DNA of 23,886 bases, taken from JBKHYJ01 sp046565505. Lineage in GTDB: Bacteria; Acidobacteriota; Blastocatellia; UBA7656. A program made the position numbers and the translations under genes. The notes under the pieces are model-generated. The model was not told the DNA's origin and searched no databases. It saw nothing but the letters and a program-made list of their open reading frames with translations. Location: the NCBI GenBank assembly GCA_046565505.1, contig JBKHYJ010000081.1:1-23886 (forward strand), given 5' to 3'. Positions 20,814 through 23,886 of this stretch are shown here, piece by piece (position 1 is the stretch's first letter; the number at the start of each line of letters is the position of its first letter).

Positions 20814-23402
20814 TCATTTTTGGGGCGCGGCCTGCCTGCTTATTTGCTTCGGGTAGCTGATTAGATTCGCCAGGATGCGGTACGCGCCCGGGTTCATCGC
20901 GAGCAGTTGGCGACGCCACGAATAGCTCGTGTAGACGACGGACCCTTCCCCATACGCCGCGACCAGCAGGCCCCCGCGGAGAGGGGGCTCGCCGGGGTCG
21001 GCCGATTCCAGCAGCGGCGTGTACTGGGCTGCCCATTCTCTCGGCACATTGAGCGCACGCTCCCGCGCCCACTCTTCAAAGTCTCGCCCGGTGATCTTGT
21101 TCGGCTTCGACATGAGCGCGTGCTCGGGGTCGAGTATCTTCACCGGCGCGGTCTCAACCGTGATTCGATCTTCGGACAAAGTGATGGGGTATGGCACGAG
21201 CTGGGCGCGGGATAGGATCAGGTTCCAATCGCCGGGCCGCTGCTGGAAGATGACCAGGTTGCCGCCGCGCCTGGCGTAAGCGAGCAGGCACCCATTCGAC
21301 GCGATAAGATTCGGGTGTACCGAGTAAGCGAAGTCGTCAATCAGTATAGTGTCAAAGCGCGTGAGGTCAGAGCACCCTGGAATCGCCTGCGGTTGTCGCG
21401 CCCCATTCCCATGCCCGACGGCTGTTAAATCTTCAACGTCTATCTCGCCGTGGTCTACGCCGAGCTCGGCGAGCGCGAGCGCGAGCGAGCTGTCCGGCCC
21501 GCCGATGAATCCGACTTTGATTGCCTCTGAGACTTCAAAATCCACCGCCTTGACCGCGACCCTCGCCGAGCCGAGTATGCCGCCGGGCGCGGGCTTCTCG
21601 CGCCGGAACTCAAGCAACACGTCGGGCGACAGGGGCGGCTTCAGAATAGGCAGCCGCAGCCGCAAGCTTATGGCGGCCTCTTCATCCTCGCGCGCAAAGC
21701 TGACATGCGCGGGCTCGTAGGCTTCATCCGAAAGCGCGAGCGGCACGACCCAGAGCGCGCCCGTGAGCCCGCCCGGCGTGCGGTTGCGGAGGCGGACGGA
21801 GAATTCAATCTCGCGCTGCCTCGTCCAGTCTTTGACGATTGCGAGCGGTATGGCGGAAACCTCCACCTGCGGCGCTACGTCAAAGCGCGCCTCGGCCGGC
21901 AGGGTGATACTCACCTGACCCAGGCCCACTTCGGCAATCGCCAGCAGGCGGTGTCCGAAAGGCTGGCCGGCTTGCGCGCCGGGCAGCACGCCGGCCAGCG
22001 GGTAATACTCCTCATCATAAACATGCCCCGCGTGCGGGACAGTGACGCGGGCGTCTTTCGCCGTCTCGTATTCGACATCCCTCGTCGCGACGCCGAATGG
22101 CGCGAGCCCCACGGTCTCTGACGTTTTCAATGGCGGCTTCTTACCCTCGACTAGAACCTGCTCCGGCGTGTGGAAGGCGACTGCGAAAGCGCGATTGCTG
22201 AAATTGCGAAGAGACAAACGCGCCGCGAGCTTCTGGCCTCTCACGAGTATCGGGTCGGCTATCGTGATGTTAAAGTCCAGGCCGATGGCCAGGGCCAGCG
22301 CCCTCTCCAAAGACTCTGTGAACCGAATGACCCGGAAGAACTCCGCACCATATCGCGTGTGCAATTCCTCGGGCGAGCCTTCCGCGCGCTTTTCGATGAG
22401 CTTCTCCGTCAAAGCCTCGATCAGCCGATCCTTCTGCCCGAACACTTCTAGCAGCGACTGATCGCCCGCGCGCGGCGGGGCTATAGACCGGGCAAGATTC
22501 TGCGGGAGGCTCAGCCTTGTCAGAATCGAATCATCCGCAGTCATCCTCTCACCATCCGGCGAAGCTATGAGCTTGTAATGACTCTTCGCCCTTTCAGGCG
22601 CGGGCCGGTCGGCGACTCCGAACGACACGAGCCGCCGGTGAGCCTCAAGCCCAATCTCTGCGTACGTGCGCCCGCGCGGGTGGTCATACTGTTCGAGGTC
22701 TACGGTCACATCTCCGCTCGACTCGGCGGTTTTCTGGAACAGCCGGCGAGCGCGCCATGCCTCAGAATCGGCTTCGGGAGCCATTTTCGAGTCGCCGGCA
22801 GCCATAAAGGCTTCCCCGAGCAGGCGCGCCACCGCCTGCTCTTGCCCGTCGCCTGTACTCTTATCATGCCCCGTGATGATGACGTCCGGCCTCAGCAGCC
22901 GTATGGCGCGTACGAGTCTCCGAAGAGCCTCGTCGTGCCCCCAGATGCCGAGCGCCTCTTCCGCTGATTTCGAGTACCCGAAATCCTTCAGGTTAAGAAA
23001 AAAGGCATCCGCGCCGACCGCGCGAGCGGCCTCCAGAGCCTCGCTCGTGCGGACGGCCGCGAGGTCTTCGTCGGGCGCGCCGCTGACCGGACTATCCCTG
23101 CCCTCGCCCCGCGTCACAAACACTATTACCGCGCGCGCGCCCAGATTCTTGTGGACGTATGCAAGGGTCGCTTCATCTACATCATCCGGGTGCGTAGCCA
23201 CGCACATCAATGTGAAAGGATTGCTTACCTCGCGCAGTGATTGGTCGAGCGCGATCAGACCACGCTCGTCGCCGAGGGCCATGCGTTCGCCTCGTCCCAC
23301 CCGCGACTGCGAAAAGCCCGCGTCCGCCGCCGCAGGCGGGCTCAAAGTCATGCCGCTCAACAGCAGCGTAATTGCCGAATAGATTAATAATGCTCGTCTC
23401 AT
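20814..23402 (-). CDS. Exported long PIG-L-family protein with altered metal site
   Basis: Numbered from an upstream ATG at 23435 (873 aa; the chosen start removes 11), a signal peptide covers about 12-38. The LmbE/PIG-L deacetylase-type domain spans about 73-320, with THPDDVDEATLAYV (His82, Asp84, Asp85) and FVTRGEGRDSP. The family normally hydrolyses N-acetyl groups from sugars using zinc. The usual third-ligand histidine motif (of HGHHxA type) reads DGQEQA at about 196-201, so that histidine is absent. Residues about 390-650 are beta-rich, possibly NPCBM/Ig-like. Residues 655-873 resemble a glutamine-amidotransferase-like fold (TILIDDFAYSVHPNL; YARRGGNLVIFQQ). ATG 23402 is preferred because it opens the signal peptide. 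A cupin gene follows. Confidence 0.87.
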   Translation of the reverse strand: MRRALLIYSAITLLLSGMTLSPPAAADAGFSQSRVGRGERMALGDERGLIALDQSLREVSNPFTLMCVATHPDDVDEATLAYVHKNLGARAVIVFVTRGEGRDSPVSGAPDEDLAAVRTSEALEAARAVGADAFFLNLKDFGYSKSAEEALGIWGHDEALRRLVRAIRLLRPDVIITGHDKSTGDGQEQAVARLLGEAFMAAGDSKMAPEADSEAWRARRLFQKTAESSGDVTVDLEQYDHPRGRTYAEIGLEAHRRLVSFGVADRPAPERAKSHYKLIASPDGERMTADDSILTRLSLPQNLARSIAPPRAGDQSLLEVFGQKDRLIEALTEKLIEKRAEGSPEELHTRYGAEFFRVIRFTESLERALALAIGLDFNITIADPILVRGQKLAARLSLRNFSNRAFAVAFHTPEQVLVEGKKPPLKTSETVGLAPFGVATRDVEYETAKDARVTVPHAGHVYDEEYYPLAGVLPGAQAGQPFGHRLLAIAEVGLGQVSITLPAEARFDVAPQVEVSAIPLAIVKDWTRQREIEFSVRLRNRTPGGLTGALWVVPLALSDEAYEPAHVSFAREDEEAAISLRLRLPILKPPLSPDVLLEFRREKPAPGGILGSARVAVKAVDFEVSEAIKVGFIGGPDSSLALALAELGVDHGEIDVEDLTAVGHGNGARQPQAIPGCSDLTRFDTILIDDFAYSVHPNLIASNGCLLAYARRGGNLVIFQQRPGDWNLILSRAQLVPYPITLSEDRITVETAPVKILDPEHALMSKPNKITGRDFEEWARERALNVPREWAAQYTPLLESADPGEPPLRGGLLVAAYGEGSVVYTSYSWRRQLLAMNPGAYRILANLISYPKQISRQAAPQK

Positions 23403-23479
23403 GCCAGCACCCGCCGGAGCCATTAAACGCGCCATCGCCCCGGTAGATCATTTTATCATTAGAGTCCCCTGTTTTTGCT

Positions 23480-23492
23480 GGCGCGGTGCGCC
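23480..23492. repeat. Small palindrome between divergent genes
   Basis: GGCGC-GGT-GCGCC is a perfect 5-bp inverted repeat in the 156-nt gap between the PIG-L-family gene and the next gene. No properly spaced promoter pair was found here on either strand; the weak TAAAAT on the minus strand at about 23450 lacks a -35. Confidence 0.2.
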
Positions 23493-23558
23493 GTATGTTA
23501 GCATTCCTGCTTCTCGCTCGGTAACGATTCACGGTCTGGTCGCGCGGAGTCAGCCCGA

Positions 23559-23886
23559 ATGCTTCAAACGAAATCGGATGAAAATAAGAGCTTGATGCGT
23601 GAGCGCGCCGAGTCGCGTATCAGGAGCGGCCTTCTTATAGCCTCGATTTGCGTCGGGCTGTCTGCGGTATCGGTCGTGCCATTCTTTTTCATGGGGCGGT
23701 CGGAGGGTCCCGGGAGCTCTCTTGAGCTGCGAATGCCGGTCACGCACGACATGTTTTTGCACTACGACCAGATGAGGTCATTTTACGAGGGGCTGAGAGG
23801 CGGGGAGGGATACCCGAGGTGGGAGCAGGACACCAACAGGGGCTTCGGGGGCCCGACGACGAGCTACTACCCGCCGGCCATCTACT
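23559..23886 (+). CDS. Partial membrane protein, 6-pyruvoyl-tetrahydropterin-synthase-related type
   Basis: The frame from ATG 23559 stays open to the window edge, giving 109 residues of a longer protein. A basic N-terminus is followed by one hydrophobic segment (about 23-45, LLIASICVGLSAVSVVPFFF). Then comes HDMFLHYDQMRSFYEGLRGG, YPRWEQDTNRGFGGPTTSYYPP, a pattern typical of the first periplasmic loop of large polytopic 'PTPS-related' membrane proteins, which resemble GT-C glycosyltransferase-like proteins. Function is unknown. GGAG at 23546-23549 lies 9 nt before the ATG; ATG 23595 is an alternative. It is divergent from the PIG-L-family gene. Confidence 0.75.
   Translation, partial: MLQTKSDENKSLMRERAESRIRSGLLIASICVGLSAVSVVPFFFMGRSEGPGSSLELRMPVTHDMFLHYDQMRSFYEGLRGGEGYPRWEQDTNRGFGGPTTSYYPPAIY

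Noticed and set aside
23475..23499. TTGCTG and TATGTT as a promoter of the right-edge gene
   Set aside because: The spacer is only 13 nt.
1..23886. CRISPR arrays, tRNA/rRNA genes, insertion sequences, phage genes or known defence genes
   Set aside because: I saw no regularly spaced repeats, no tRNA cloverleaf sequence, and no transposase, integrase or toxin-antitoxin frames. The caspase-like gene is exported and not beside a sensor gene, so it is not called as a defence system.

Overview
The window is a high-GC bacterial chromosomal segment. It shows no phage, plasmid, IS, CRISPR or RNA-gene signals. Several features fit a Gram-negative lineage such as Acidobacteriota, possibly near Blastocatellia: a GWxTD-domain protein, a long PIG-L family protein, an M1 aminopeptidase with a C-terminal HEAT-like tail, secreted caspase-like and M48 proteases, and a TatC with a large periplasmic insertion. 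The lineage is an inference from gene families and was not tested. Isoleucine ATA codons are unusually common for such GC-rich DNA (10 of 25 in rarA).

Layout. 1-4790 (+): rarA, an OsmC-family redox protein, a YjbQ-family protein and a large DUF4175-like membrane protein. 4969-6165 (+): an M24 metallopeptidase, convergent with a YbjQ-family gene (-) across a perfect 14-bp hairpin. 6855-8093 (+): ispG, convergent with a secreted M1 aminopeptidase-HEAT protein (-) across an 11-bp hairpin. 11016-14598 (+): a secreted M48 metalloprotease followed by a secreted caspase-like cysteine peptidase. 14699-15241 (-): a small exported DUF2911-like protein with a near-consensus promoter. 15661-17200 (+): tatA and tatC. 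17453-19114 (+): an exported GWxTD-domain protein ending at a textbook intrinsic terminator. 19304-20338 (+): a divergent MreB-family gene overlapping tail-to-tail with a cupin gene (-). The cupin gene lies downstream of a long exported PIG-L-family gene (-). The right edge cuts a membrane protein of the 6-pyruvoyl-tetrahydropterin-synthase-related type.

Themes. Much of the window concerns the cell envelope: Tat export, five proteins with apparent export signals (M1, M48, caspase-like, GWxTD, PIG-L) plus the DUF2911-like one, and a cell-shape actin homologue. Housekeeping genes (rarA, ispG, tatAC) are interspersed. Most intergenic gaps contain GC-rich perfect inverted repeats without U-tracts; only one canonical intrinsic terminator was found.

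I do not see a convincing new multi-gene system. The best leads are a PIG-L domain lacking its usual third zinc-ligand histidine, the inserted periplasmic domain of TatC with a hairpin between tatA and tatC, the orphan MreB with altered nucleotide-binding loops, and the secreted M48/caspase protease pair.
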